DNA of 64,000 nucleotides. It comes from DASXMT01 sp963781305 (GTDB taxonomy: Bacteria; Actinomycetota; Acidimicrobiia; Acidimicrobiales; RAAP-2). The stretch spans positions 992,001 to 1,056,000 of the forward strand of contig CAWAFL010000001.1 of assembly GCA_963781305.1 (NCBI GenBank), written 5' to 3'. A program made the translations under genes and the position numbers. Under the pieces are notes generated by a model. That model ran no database searches and was not told the origin of the DNA. It saw only the letters and a program-made list of their open reading frames with translations. Position 1 is the stretch's first letter. The number at the start of each line of letters is the position of its first letter. Of this stretch, positions 9,278 to 19,684 are shown piece after piece.

Positions 9278-10212
9278 TGGCCGACCAACGGGACTTCTAC
9301 GAGGTGCTGGGCGTGGGGCGGAATGCGAGCCCGGAGGAGATCCAGCGGGCGTATCGCAAGCTGGCCCGGACCTACCATCCCGATATCAACAAGGACCCAG
9401 CGGCGGAGGGGCGGTTCGAGGAGGTCTCTGAGGCCTACGACGTACTGTCCGATCCGGAGTCCCGCAAGCGCTACGACGCGTTCGGGCACGACTTCCGACA
9501 TGTGCCCGAGGGTGTGGACCCGAGCACGGGCGGGGGGAGCGCCGTCGGGCGGCGGCCGACGGCGCCGGACCCGGAGTGGCTCACCGGCCCGGCTGCCGAC
9601 TTCGGGGCCGACTTCGGCGGCATGGACATGGGGGACCTGTTCCGCGACCTCTTCGAGAACACGCGATCGGGGAGCTGGGGGTCCGTCGCCGGCGCTGACC
9701 AGGAGACCGAGTTGACGTCTCGTTTGACGAGGCCTTCCGGGGCGGCAACGGACGATCACGCTGTCCGGGCCGACCGGGCCGCGAGCTCCAGGTCACCATC
9801 CCGCCAGGGGTGGTCGACGGTCAGCGCATCCGATTGGCCGGCCAAGGGCGGGCTCGAGCGGCGGGAAGACGGCGATCTCTATCTGGTCGTGCGGGTGGGG
9901 CCTCATCCCCGATTTCGGCTCGAAGGCCGCGACATGCACGTCGAGGTGCCCGTCTCGCCCTGGGAGGCGGCGCTGGGCGCCTCGGTTCCCGTCGAGACAC
10001 CCGGTGGCGAGGTCCAGATGCGGGTGCCGGCGGGAAGTTCGTGCGGTCGTCGAGTCCGGCTTCGCCATCGAGGCATGCCCAACCCTCGCGGCGACGCCGG
10101 CGACGTCTTGGCTGAAATACGCATCAAGGTGCCGCGTTCGTTGAGCGACGACGAGCGCAGACTGTTCGAGGAACTGGCGGTGTCTTCGTTCGATCCGCGG
10201 CACCGTCGATGA
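9277..10212 (+). CDS. dnaJ: J-domain co-chaperone DnaJ, class II (CbpA-like)
   Basis: Stimulates DnaK. The J domain is complete (DFYEVLGVGRNASPEEIQ, the HPD tripeptide in TYHPDINKD, then YDVLSDPESRKRYD). A glycine-rich linker follows with no CxxCxGxG zinc repeats, so it is the class II/CbpA form. Residues around 150-190 are in the wrong frame: two compensating shifts (about 9715 and 9835) hide a normal substrate-binding segment resembling DEAFRGG and TIPPGVVDGQRIRLAGQG. The C-terminal domain returns with PHPRFRLEGRDMHVEVPVS and ends at TGA 10210-10212. The ATG at 9277 follows the grpE stop in a TGATG overlap. Confidence 0.9.
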   Translation: MADQRDFYEVLGVGRNASPEEIQRAYRKLARTYHPDINKDPAAEGRFEEVSEAYDVLSDPESRKRYDAFGHDFRHVPEGVDPSTGGGSAVGRRPTAPDPEWLTGPAADFGADFGGMDMGDLFRDLFENTRSGSWGSVAGADQETELTSRLTRPSGAATDDHAVRADRAASSRSPSRQGWSTVSASDWPAKGGLERREDGDLYLVVRVGPHPRFRLEGRDMHVEVPVSPWEAALGASVPVETPGGEVQMRVPAGSSCGRRVRLRHRGMPNPRGDAGDVLAEIRIKVPRSLSDDERRLFEELAVSSFDPRHRR

Positions 10213-10498
10213 CGGTCGCTCTCTGGTTCCCCCGCCGGCCTGGACATCGAGTCGTTCGCTCGGGCCGCCGGGCTCCATCCGGAGTTGGTGCGACGGTTCG
10301 TGTCCTGGGTCTCCTCGAGCCGAGCCGGGACCGCCGGGGCACTTCGGTTCTCTCCCCTCGCCACCGTGGCCCGGATCCGGCGGCTGCGAGCCGGGCTCGC
10401 CATCAACTACACCGCTCGGTTGGTCATCGACCTACTCGACCGAATCGCCGAGCTCGAAGCCGCACTGCAGATGCGATCTCATCCCATGGGAGGCCTGA
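10209..10498 (+). CDS. cbpM: CbpM-like/MerR-like chaperone modulator, frameshifted
   Basis: Small MerR-like protein that binds J proteins of the CbpA type. Pieces across frames read LDIESFARAAGLHPELVRRF, then LGLLEPSRDRRG, then ARIRRLRAGLAINY and LVIDLLDRIAELEAAL, the usual order for CbpM. The ATG at 10209 overlaps the dnaJ stop in ATGA. Breaks lie near 10230, 10300 and 10340-10360. One shift near the end gives TGA at 10496-10498, three bases before clpB. An HspR-type DNA-binding repressor is an alternative, since its gene often sits in this position in actinobacteria. The helix LRAGLAINY and leucine-rich end favour CbpM. Confidence 0.65.
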
Positions 10499-10500
10499 CC

Positions 10501-13147
10501 ATGAATCCGGAACGTTTGACCCAGAAGTCACAGGAGGCGTTGCACGACGCCCAGAGCCTTGCGCTGCGCCTCGGCCACACCGAGGTGGACAGCGAGCACC
10601 TGCTCGTGGCTCTGATCGACCAGGCCGAGGGGCTCGTGTCACAGCTCCTCAGCCATGTCGGAGCCGACGTAGCGGCGCTCCGTGCATCGGTAGAGCGGGA
10701 CCTGGGCAACCGCCCGCGGGTTTCTGGACCGGGGGCCGGCCCCGGGCAGGTCTTTGTCACCCAACGCCTGTCACGCCTGTTCGATACCGCCGAGCAGGAG
10801 GCGGAACGCTTGGGTGATGAGTATGTATCGGTCGAGCATCTGGTCATCGCCTTGCTCCGGGAGGGGCCCGCCGGTGCGGCAGGCCGCCGCCTCAATGAGC
10901 AGGGTGTGACCCTCGAAGGGTTCCTGGAGGCGTTGTCGGCGGTCCGAGGGCAATCAACGGGTGACCTCGGCCACGCCCGAGGGTAGCTATGAAGCCCTGG
11001 CCAAGTACGGGGTAGACCTGGTGGCAGAGGCGCGCGCCGGGCGTCTCGACCCGGTCATCGGGCGTGACGCCGAAATCCGCCGGGTCATCCAGATCCTCTC
11101 TCGCAAGTCGAAGAACAACCCAGTACTGATCGGCGATCCCGGCGTGGGCAAGACGGCCATCGTCGAGGGGTTGGCACAGCGCATTCACGCGGTGATGTAC
11201 CCGAAGGCCTTCGGGACAGGACGGTGTTCGCCCTGGATATGGGGTCCCTGGTCGCTGGGGCCAAGTATCGCGGCGAGTTCGAGGAGCGACTGAAGGCCGT
11301 GCTGGCAGAGGTGAAGGCGGCCGAGGGCCGACTGTTGATGTTCGTCGACGAGCTGCACACCGTGGTCGGGGCCGGCGCCGCTGAGGGGGCCATGGATGCC
11401 GGCAACATGCTGAAGCCAATGCTGGCTCGAGGTGAGCTGCACATGATCGGGGCCACGACGATCGACGAGTATCGACGGTACATCGAAAAGGATGCGGCCC
11501 TGGAGCGCCGGTTCCAGACCTTGATGGTGGAAGAACCTTCCGTTGAGGACGCCATTTCCATCATGCGAGGGCTTCGAGAGCGCCTGGAGGTCTTTCACGG
11601 CGTCAAGATCCAAGACATGCCCTCGTCTCGTCGGTTCGACTCAGCCACCGGTACATCTCGGGTCGCTTCCTTCCCGACAAGGCCATCGATCTCGTGGACG
11701 AGGCATGCGCCATGCTCCGCACCGAGATCGACTCGATGCCCGCCGAGCTCGATGAGCTCACCCGGCGGGTCATGCGCCTGGAAATCGAGGAGGCTGCGCT
11801 GGCCAAGAGACGAGGACGTGGCTGGTGAGGAACGGCTGTCCGAGCTGCGTCGGGAGCTGGCCGACCTGCGGTCGGAGGCCGACGCGATGAGGGCCCAGTG
11901 GGAGGCTGAACGGCAGGCCCTCCACAAGGTCCAAGACCTCCGCCAGGAGATCGAGCAGGTACGACGCCGCGCTCGAGGAGGCCGAGCGGGCCTACGATCT
12001 CAACGGAGCGGCCGAGCTCCGGCATGCCACGTTGCCCGAGCTGGAGCGCCGACTCGAGGCCGAAGAGGCCCTGTTGGGGAGGAAGCACGGTACTCGCCGC
12101 TTGCTCCGAGAGGTGGTGACCGAGGAGGAGATCGCCATGATCGTGGCCCGCTGGACCGGTATCCCGGTCAGCCGATTGGAGGAGAGCGAACGGGACAAGC
12201 TGTTGCGCTTGGATCACATCCTTCACGAGCGGGTGGTCGGTCAGGACGAGGCGGTCCAAGCTGTCACCGATGCCATCGTCCGATCGAGAGCCGGGATCGC
12301 CGACCCGTCTCGGCCGGTGGGATCGTTCATCTTCCTCGGTCCGACTGGCGTGGGCAAGACGGAGTTGGCCAGGGCCTTGACGTCGAGCCTGTTCGACACC
12401 GAAGAGAACATGATCCGGCTTGACATGACGGAGTACCAAGAGCGGCACACGGTGAGCCGGCTGATCGGTGCCCCACCCGGATACGTCGGCTACGAGGAAG
12501 GCGGCCGGCTCAGCGAGGCGGTTCGGCGCAAGCCATATTCGGTGGTGCTGTTCGACGAGATCGAAAAGGCTCACCCCGATGTGTTCAACACCCTGTTGCA
12601 GGTGCTCGACGACGGTCGATTGACTGACGGCAAGGGTCGAACGGTCGACTTCCGCAACACGGTGCTGGTCATGACCTCGAACATCGGATCCGAGTACCTC
12701 TTAGACGGGGTCAGTGATTCCGGTGAGATCAAGCCTGACGCCCGAGAGATGGTCATGGGCGAGCTGGAGCGCCGATTCAGGCCAGAGTTCCTCAACCGGC
12801 TGGATGACGTCGTTCTCTTCAAGGCGCTCACACTTTCGGAGATCGAGCGAATCGTGGAGTTGTTGCTCAACGATCTTCGCCAGCGCCTATTCGAGCGTCG
12901 CCTGAGCCTGACGGTGACCCTGCAGGCCCGCACCTCATAGCCCAGCGGATTCGACCCGGTCTACGGGGCTCGGCCCTTGCGCCGCTACATCGCCCATCAG
13001 GTCGAAAATCCCATCGGCCGAGCCCTGCTCAGCGCCCAGGTGGGACCGGGCACGGTCATCCGAATAGACGCAGGCCCGGACGGGCTCATCGTCACCTTCG
13101 ACAACCCGTCGGGGGACGGCGGTTCGGACTCGGAAGGCAAGCGATGA
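10501..13147 (+). CDS. clpB: disaggregase ClpB (Hsp100), frameshifted
   Basis: ATP-dependent disaggregase working with DnaK. The N domain (LTQKSQEALHDAQSLA) is followed by the first Walker A (IGDPGVGKTAIVEGLA) and Walker B (LLMFVDELHTVVGAG), then the AALERRFQ arginine finger. The middle coiled-coil domain (about 11780-12110) includes DLNGAAELR. The second AAA module shows FLGPTGVGKTELA, SVVLFDEIEKAH and FRPEFLNRLDD. Breaks occur near 10955, 11190, 11630, 11800, 11965 and 12935; the last hides the C-terminal YGARPLRRYIAHQVENP. TGA is at 13145-13147. The ATG has GGGAGG upstream. The joined product of about 880 residues is normal length. Confidence 0.92.
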
Positions 13148-13181
13148 CGGTCATCAGGGGTGGCCAAGACCCGCGTTCAGA

Positions 13182-13217
13182 TCGACTGGGGATCAGGCGT
13201 CGACTGGGGATCAGGCG
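13182..13217. repeat. 18-bp perfect tandem duplication
   Basis: The unit TCGACTGGGGATCAGGCG occurs twice head to tail (13182-13199 and 13200-13217). It lies between the end of clpB and the converging LuxR-type gene. The second copy supplies the stop codon of that gene on the minus strand, so the duplication changes nothing coding. Confidence 0.85.
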
Positions 13218-13930
13218 CCAATCCGATCTTCAAGGACCTTGCGAGTCAACTGGACCCGAGAGCTGACATTCAACTTGCAGAAGATGTGCCGGAGGTGGAA
13301 GTCGACCGTGTGCGCGCGACAGGTAGAGGCGCTCGGCGGCCTCGCGTTCGTCAAACCGTGCACCACCAGATTGACGATACGCCGCTCGGTGTCGGTCAGG
13401 CTCGACCACCCGAAGGTCGGGCGCCGCTACCCGAGGGACGACGGGCATTGACACCCATCCGGCGAAGGCGAGGCGGACACGAGCGGCGTCACGGTCGGCT
13501 CCGACGTCCTCAAACGAGCTCTGGGCCTGGCGGAAATAGGCCTGCGCCCGGTTGCATTCCCCTCCTTCGTCCAGCACGACTCCCACGTCTTCCGCGGCAT
13601 AGCCTCGGGAGCGCTGATCGGAAATGCCCCTGCCACCTCGGCCAGAGCGGTCGGCTGCTGTTGGAGCACGCCACGGGCGTGTCTGGCCGCCAGGACGAGG
13701 ACGGAAGCATCGGGGCGACGGGCGGCCAGTCGCTCGGTTGCCGACACGACCTCGTCGGCCCGGTGTCGGTCTCCCTTGGCCAATGCTCCGCGTACGAGCC
13801 AGGCAGCGGCCTCGGGCTGGCTGATCAAGCCGTCCCGGTCGAAGAGGGCCCGGTCCAGACGAGATTCGAGGCCGCGAACGTAGTCATCCCCCTCAATCTG
13901 AGCGTGCTCGGGGAATTGGTGGAGTGTCAT
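13211..13930 (-). CDS. LuxR-type HTH transcriptional regulator, frameshifted
   Basis: About 240 residues. The C-terminus, in the frame read from 13415 down to the TGA at 13211, has a GerE/LuxR helix-turn-helix: NREAAERLYLSRHTVDFHL, then RHIFCKLNVSSRVQLTR. The N-terminal two thirds are alanine-rich and helical (RADEVVSATERLAARRPDAS and NRAQAYFRQAQSSFEDVGAD), like the TPR part of large LAL-type regulators. No nucleotide-binding domain or receiver domain is present. Breaks fall near 13615, 13440 and 13350. The ATG at 13930 is the best start. It converges on the chaperone operon. Target genes are unknown. Confidence 0.65.
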
Positions 13931-14517
13931 CGGTCCACCCCTCCGGCCGTCGCGCCTAGCCCTCGACAGTAACGAATGCCCCCTGGCCGTCTCACCGGTT
14001 CCGTTCCGCTGCTGGGCAGTGATGCCGTGGCGAACACCCTGGTCGAGCCGGAGCGGCCGGCCCCTCACGGCTGAGTTTTGGAGGTTGGGACCTCGAGTTT
14101 TGGAGCACGATACTCTCACAGTCAACAGCGTCTACAGTCCACTGATTCGGCGCCATGAGCAGGTACATCGAAGCTCGTGGGCCGTGGCTGGCCGGCTTTT
14201 TGACCCGTCTCGATGCTCTCACGGTCCACGAAGAGTTAGCAAGCATAATTTTGACTACGGCTACGCGGACTTCACCCTCTAGCTCCGCTCGTAGCGTGGC
14301 AAACGCGAGCTCGCAGAGCGGTCAGTTCATGGCCGTGGTTGCAAACAGTTCATCTCCCGTTAGCCATTCACGCACCGAACGGCCTCACCGCCCTGCCATC
14401 ATCATCGAATGGGGACCGGACCGACGGGGCCGCGCCGACGTGGGAGGGCGTGCGCATGAGCGGTACCGATCGGGCGGCCGACGACCGTCCGCCGACGTGA
14501 TCCGGCACTCGGTTCGT
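13931..14517. other. gap between luxR-type gene and pstS-like gene
   Basis: A 587-base divergent control region with no recognisable gene. It contains a direct repeat, GAGTTTTGGAG at 14073-14083 and 14095-14105, exactly 22 bases apart. Nearer the pstS-like gene there are GTTCAT-type repeats (described separately). Short ORFs on both strands here look random. Confidence 0.5.
14325..14369 (+). promoter_or_regulatory. possible PHO box upstream of pstS-like gene
   Basis: GTTCATGGCCG at 14325, GTTCATCTCCC at 14348 and GTTAGCCATTC at 14359 resemble the 11-base direct repeat units bound by PhoP in actinomycetes, whose core is GTTCACC-like. They end about 150 bases before the PstS-like start. The second and third units are contiguous while the first is 23 bases away, so the phasing is imperfect. 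Confidence 0.35.
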
Positions 14518-16496
14518 ATGACCACAGTGAGGAAGGCGGCGCTATCGGCGATCCGACCGCTTGCCCTGCTGGCCCTGGTCATGATGACCTCGGTACCGAT
14601 TGCCCTGGCCGACGCCGGACCCGAGCGCAGCGGCCGCCGCCCCGCTGACGCCAGTGGTGGGGCAGGGCTCCACCGATGCCGCCCTAGCGTTCCAACAGTG
14701 GATCGCCGATACCTCGAGCACGGGGCTGAAACGCGAGCTACACCGGCACCAGCTCGGTGGCGGGCCTCCAGGCCTACGCCAACAACACGGCCGACTTCGC
14801 CGGGTCCGAAGCCGAGTTCTCGTCGCTGGAACCGGAACTGGGCGTCCCGCGGGGTTACGCGGTACGCCCCAGACCTCGCCGGGGGCACGGCCGTCATGTA
14901 CAACGTGGACGACTCGGCCGGGGAGAGCCGTCTCCAGCCTTCATCTCTCCAGGGTCACCGTGGCCAAGATCTTCTTGGGGATCATCACCAACTGGGACGA
15001 CCCCGCGATCAGCGCTGACAACAAGGGCCTCGTCCTTCCGAACCACCCGATCACCGTGGTCGGTCGCTCCGGCCAATCAGGGACGACGGCATTGTTCTAC
15101 GACTTCGTCAACCAGACCGATCCCACCGACTTCGCCCAGTGGGCCGCGGCGAACGGGTTCAACCCCAGTTCCCGCATACTCGAGATCGATCAAGGAACAG
15201 AGACGGCGGCCACCTCAAACCCGGACGCCGGACCGGACCAGCAGGCCTTGGAAATCTCCAGCCCGGGTGGCCTCTGGTCCATCGGCTATGACGAGTCCGA
15301 GCTACGCCAAGGTCTACAACGACAACGTGGCATGGATCCAGAACCAATCGGGCAACTGGGTGCTGCCTCAAGCGGGAAACATCACAGCCGCCTTGCAGTC
15401 GGCTGTGCTTGCCCCGGACACGTCCGAAAACCTCGACGGCGTGTACACATCCATGGATCCAGCCGCGTATCCCATCTCGAATTACTCCTACTTCGTCTAC
15501 CAATGCGGGCCGAGCCCGGACACACCCACCTGCGCGCACCCGTACGCCGATCCAGGTAAGACCAACACGCTGGCACAGTTCATGCGGTACGTGGCCTGTG
15601 CAGGCCAGGCCACGATGCCTGCTCCATTCAAGGAAACGGCCGCCCTTCCGCCCCAGCTCAGCCAGTTGATGGCCGATGCCATCGGGTCCATGACGGGACA
15701 ACCGGCTGAGCAGCTCACCGCGGAGAACTGCGCCAACCCGGAATTCGAGAGTCCTGCGCCCCGTCGGCCCCGGTGGTGGGACCGGCGTCCGTTCCCAATG
15801 GCTCTGGCTACTTGCTGGCCGACGTGCACGGTGCGGTATCGGCCCACGGTGTACTCAACCACGGCTCCATGGCGGGCGACGGCTCAACGCACCGATCATC
15901 GGCATGGCCCCCACCGCCGACGGTAAGGGCTACTGGCTGGTGGCGTCGGACGGCGGCGTCTTCGCCTTCGGGACGCCCACTTCTCGGGTCGACGGGCAAC
16001 GTCCGGCTCAACCAGCCGATCGTCGGCATGGCCGCCACCCCGGACGGCAAGGGCTACTGGCTGGTCGCGTCGGACGGGGGGTGTTCACCTTCGGTGACGC
16101 CCGTTTCTACGGTTCGACCGGCAACGTGCGCCTGGACGCGCCCGTCGTGGGCATGGCCGCCGACCCCGGACGGCAACGGCTACTGGCTGGTGGCGTCGGA
16201 CGGCGGGATCTTCGGCTTCGGTGACGCTCCGTTCTACGGGTCGACGGGCGACCTGCGCCTCGACCCGCCGGTCGTCGGCATGGCCGCCGACCCCGGACGG
16301 CAAGGGCTACTGGCTGGTGGCGTCGATGGCGGGATCTTCGCCTTCGGTGACGCCCGGTTCTACGGCTCGACGGGGGGATCGCCTTCAAGCGCGCCGGTGG
16401 TCGGCATGGCGCGGCACTGAAAGCGGCGGGTACTGGTTGGTGACATCGAACGGTGACGTCACGGCCTATGACGCCCCCGACTTCGGGAGTGATTGA
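14518..16496 (+). CDS. PstS-like phosphate-binding protein with C-terminal propeller-type repeats, frameshifted
   Basis: Secreted protein. A signal peptide (MTTVRKAALSAIRPLALLAL then a hydrophobic run to ALA) precedes a PstS-like domain: PVVGQGSTDAALAFQQWI, NNTADFAGSEAEF, then KIFLGIITNWDDPAI and VVGRSGQSGTTALFYDF, which contribute the phosphate site. From about 15770 the protein becomes a tandem array of about 50-residue units with the core KGYWLVASDGGIFAFGDA followed by FYGSTG, about five copies. Units are split over all three frames (breaks near 14630, 14745, 14930, 15295, 15765, 15885 and several more). One frame closes at 16420, but the last unit continues to TGA at 16494-16496. The repeats probably fold as a propeller and may tether the binder to the cell surface (inference). 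Confidence 0.75.
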
Positions 16497-16550
16497 TCAT
16501 TCGCTAACTCCCCCGCTCAGCGCTCTCACCGCCGGGTGCTTGCATCTGGA

Positions 16551-17337
16551 TCAGCCCGGCGGCCGATTGCCCCACGCCGCGAACAAAGTCGGACCTACGA
16601 ACTCGAAGGCGGAATCGGTCATCAACCTCGACACTCTGGCCACGTTGGTGGGGTCGAGCCCACGGAGGTCTCCAAACAGCTGAGCACTCAGCTCCATGAA
16701 CCGCTACCCGCTGGTTCTCCACCTCGGTGGACGTGGACGGATCCTTCGCTCTGAACGCAGGCGAAGGCCGAGCGCCTCCACCAAATGACGCAGTCGGCGC
16801 CCGAAGAAGGCGTCCATGAATCCCATATTGGTCATCGACACGAACGCCCTGTGGATCGAGTCGGACCACTCGCCGGCTTCAGGGTATGAGGAGTCGACTG
16901 CCATGCACGAGCCGAGGTCTGCCTCTTCGACCAAGAGGACACCCCCGGGCTTCAGGGCCGATACGAGTGTGGGCAATGGGTTCGACCGCACCAGCTTGTA
17001 GAGGACGGCGCGGACGTGGATCAGGTCATACGCGGCTCTGATCGAGGTGATCGAAACCCAGGTCGTGCCTGCGTATCACCACGTTCGGAGGCAACTCGGC
17101 CAGGAACTGCAGATCGACGTCGGTGGCCACGACCTACCTGGTACGACCCACCCGACCGCCCAACCAGTGGGCGATCGAGCCTGCGCCCGCGCCGGCCTCC
17201 AGGCATGACCACCCCCCTTGAGGCCCTAACGACTCGAGCCGGGCGATCGTCGTCGGGTCGGTCATCTGCTCCCAGTGGCGCAGTCGCTCGAGCTCGAACT
17301 GGCCCTGTCGGCCATGACCGATTGGTTCGGAGATCAT
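16551..17337 (-). CDS. class I SAM-dependent methyltransferase, frameshifted
   Basis: Small-molecule methyltransferase. The N-terminus reads ERLRHWEQMTDPTTIARLES followed by motif I CLEAGAGAGSIAHWL. Motif II-like DVDLQFLAELPPNV lies in another frame near 17100. Motif IV/V is seen in NPLPTLVSALKPGGVLLVEE. The C-terminal part spreads over two more frames and ends RLMTDSAFEF, then TGA at 16551. Breaks lie near 17150, 17040, 16760 and 16690. The ATG at 17337 is chosen over 17364. About 260 residues matches related actinobacterial methyltransferases. The acceptor is unknown. Confidence 0.7.
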
Positions 17338-17542
17338 GGGCTCCGGTTTAGTCGCTCGATGCACGACCAGGCCGGATCATGCGAACCGATCCCTGGCACG
17401 AGGCCGGTCCGCCATCGATCGGCCACCCCCATTCTGCGTGGCACATGAGCGTCCTGCGGGCACGTTGCAGCATGTACCACCAAGGAACTATCTGGAGCCG
17501 CAGGGGGGCGTCCCCTGGCTCCCATGGCGCCATACTAAGACG

Positions 17543-18453
17543 GTGAGCTCCGACCCCCACCCGAACTCGTGCGACTCCATGGCCAGCAGATCGCCTATCG
17601 CAGGTGCGGGACGGGGCCCGTGCTCCTCTTGATTCATGGGATGGCCGGCAGCTCCGACACCTGGGCCGCAGTGCTTCCTCTCCTGGCCGAACACTTCACT
17701 GTTCTCGCACCGGACCTCCCCGGGCACGGCCAATCCGACAAGGCCCCCGGCGACTACTCCCTCGGTTCCTACGCCAGCACCCTCCGGGACCTCATGGCGG
17801 TACTCGACATCGAACGGGCGACGATCGTCGGACAGTCACTCGGCGGCGGCATTGCCATGCAGTTCGCCTACCAGTTTCCCGAATGCTGCGATCGGCTGGT
17901 CCTGGTGGACAGCGGTGGCCTCGGACGCGAGGGTTGTGGATGCTTCGAGGTCTCGCCCTTCCCGGCGCCGAATTGGGCGATGCCGCTTCTGTTCCCCAGT
18001 TTCGTCCGAGACTGGGGCAACAGCGTGGAGCGGTTCCTCCATGATCGGGGAATCCGCTGCGGTCGAGCTTCCGAGTCGTGGCAGGCCTGACGCACCCTGA
18101 CCCATGCCGAGAATCGCCGCGCCTCTTCGTCCGTACCGTTCGGGCGGTCATCGACGGCGGCGGACAGTCCGTGAGCGCGGTCGAACGCCTTTACCTCGCC
18201 TCGGAAATACCCACCCTCATCGTGTGGGGTGACCAGGATCGCATGATGCCGATTGCTCACGCCAAGGCCGTGGACTGAGGCCATGCCCACGAGCCAGCTG
18301 TCGATCATCAAGGGCGTCGGGCACTTCCCTCACGTCGAGGACCCGGTGCAGTTTGCCCACACAGTGACCGCCTTCGTCCATAACACCGAGGCTTCCACCG
18401 TCGATCGGGCTCGCTTGGCCACCATGCTCCGAGCTGGAAGTGAGACGGGCTGA
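17543..18453 (+). CDS. alpha/beta hydrolase, frameshifted
   Basis: Serine hydrolase. The fold is clear: LLLIHGMAGSSDTW (oxyanion loop), APDLPGHGQSDK, and the nucleophile elbow IVGQSLGGGIAMQ. After breaks near 18055-18100 the cap region resumes as VRAVIDGGGQSVSAVERLYL. The acid residue is in TLIVWGDQDRMMP, and after a break near 18275 the catalytic His lies in IKGVGHFPHVEDP. TGA is at 18451-18453. The likely start is GTG 17543, with a C-run indel near 17555; the in-frame GTG at 17569 is the alternative. Substrate unknown. Confidence 0.75.
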
Positions 18454-18513
18454 ACCCAGCCTCGAAACAAAGCCGCCGCGCCAACCGGCGCCCTCTGATT
18501 AGGGTGGCGTGCC

Positions 18514-19581
18514 ATGCGGGCATGGCAGGTAACACGGTACGGGCGACCGAGCGGGCTTTGACCTTGGACTGTCCCCTCGCCCCGGCCCGGTCCCCTCGAG
18601 ATCCTGGTTCAAACGTCAGCATCGGCGTGCAACTACAACGAAGTGGATGGCTGCCACGGCCGATATCTCACCATCAACCCTCCCCTGCCGTACACCCTCG
18701 GCATGGAGTTCGTCGGTGAAGTAATCGCTACCGGCCCCGGGGCCGAATCGTGGATGGGGCGTCGGGTCATGGGCTCAGGTACCGGCGCCATTGGCGCCCA
18801 TGCCGAACAGGTCGTGGGGCCGATCGCCATGGCCTTCGATGTTCCTCCCGAGCTCGGTGACATCGAGGCCGCCGCGTTCGACTATCCGTTTCATCTCGCC
18901 TACCTCGGCTTGCACGAGCGAGGCCGACTGCAAGAAGGTGAAACCGTCCTCGTCCACGCCGCCGCAGGAGGGGTGGGTTCCGCTGCGGTGCAACTGGCGG
19001 TGGCCGCAGGTGCCCGGGTGATCGCCACCGTGGGCAGTGCCGAAAAGCTCGCCGTCATCCGCAGTCTTGGTGCGGACACCGCCATCGACTACCGCGCCAG
19101 CGGCTTCGCCGACGCCGTGCTCGACGCTACCGACGGCACGGGAGTCGATGTGTGTTTCGACGGCGTCGGCGGCAACGTCACCACGGAATCGATTCGATGC
19201 CTGGCCCGGAACGGACGCCACCTCGTCGTGGGGTTCGCCGGCGGGATCGAAGCCGAGGAGGTACCCATGGTCGCCGGGCGCGCCCTGTGCTTTGGCAACA
19301 TCTCGCTGATGGGCGTCCTCCTGGCTTATCGGGACTCCGTGCTGCCGGCCGGCTCCGGGTTCAACCCGACACCGCGCTCGGTGGGCGACGCGGTCCACGA
19401 CCACCTGGTGACCCTCCTCCGTGCCGGCCGCATCCGACCCCTGGTGGGCAAGACCGTTCCCTTCGAACAGCTGCCGCTGGCTCTCGAGGACATGGAGGAC
19501 CGTACGACCATCGGACGAGTGGTCGTGCACACCCGCGACACCGGCGACAGGCAGGGAATCACCACCACCGCACCGCCATAG
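18514..19581 (+). CDS. MDR-family NADPH:quinone oxidoreductase-like protein
   Basis: Zinc-free medium-chain dehydrogenase/reductase. It starts MRAWQVTRYGRPS, breaks once near 18555, and resumes with LEILVQTS and CNYNEVDGCHGRY. The catalytic/structural N-domain includes GMEFVGEVIATGPG. The Rossmann part shows VLVHAAAGGVGSAAVQLAVA with the AAxGGVG nucleotide motif. The C-terminus is LVGKTVPFEQLPLALEDMED. No zinc-binding Cys cluster is present. Everything after 18640 is uninterrupted. Related proteins reduce quinones or unsaturated acyl-CoA-like substrates. Confidence 0.8.
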
Positions 19582-19597
19582 AGCTCGCACGGGACCC

Positions 19598-19625
19598 TTT
19601 ACATATTGGTATCGGACTGTAGAGT
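19598..19625 (+). promoter_or_regulatory. putative promoter of the CmcJ-like gene
   Basis: TTTACA at 19598-19603 and TAGAGT at 19620-19625 with a 16-base spacer, in an AT-richer patch 60 bases before the CmcJ-like ATG. It reads like a vegetative sigma-type promoter, though the spacer is one base short. Confidence 0.4.
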
Positions 19626-19684
19626 TGTTCCAGGGTTGCAGCAACGGGCGGCCTGGTGCCGAGGCCGCCAGGGGGGTGGGTGTG

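Noticed and set aside
9196..10212. A GrpE-DnaJ fusion read in one frame
   Set aside because: The normal TGATG stop/start is present and one extra G near 9268 explains the merger.
10285..10986. A fusion of the MerR-like protein with the ClpB N domain
   Set aside because: A stop at 10496 and a ClpB ribosome site plus ATG at 10501 fit two genes; an indel joins the frames.
14155..14280. A short ORF before the pstS-like gene
   Set aside because: No ribosome site, no homology and only weak codon bias.
15890..16420. CRISPR-like or VNTR DNA repeats
   Set aside because: The periodicity is that of protein repeats; the DNA copies are diverged and have no constant spacers.
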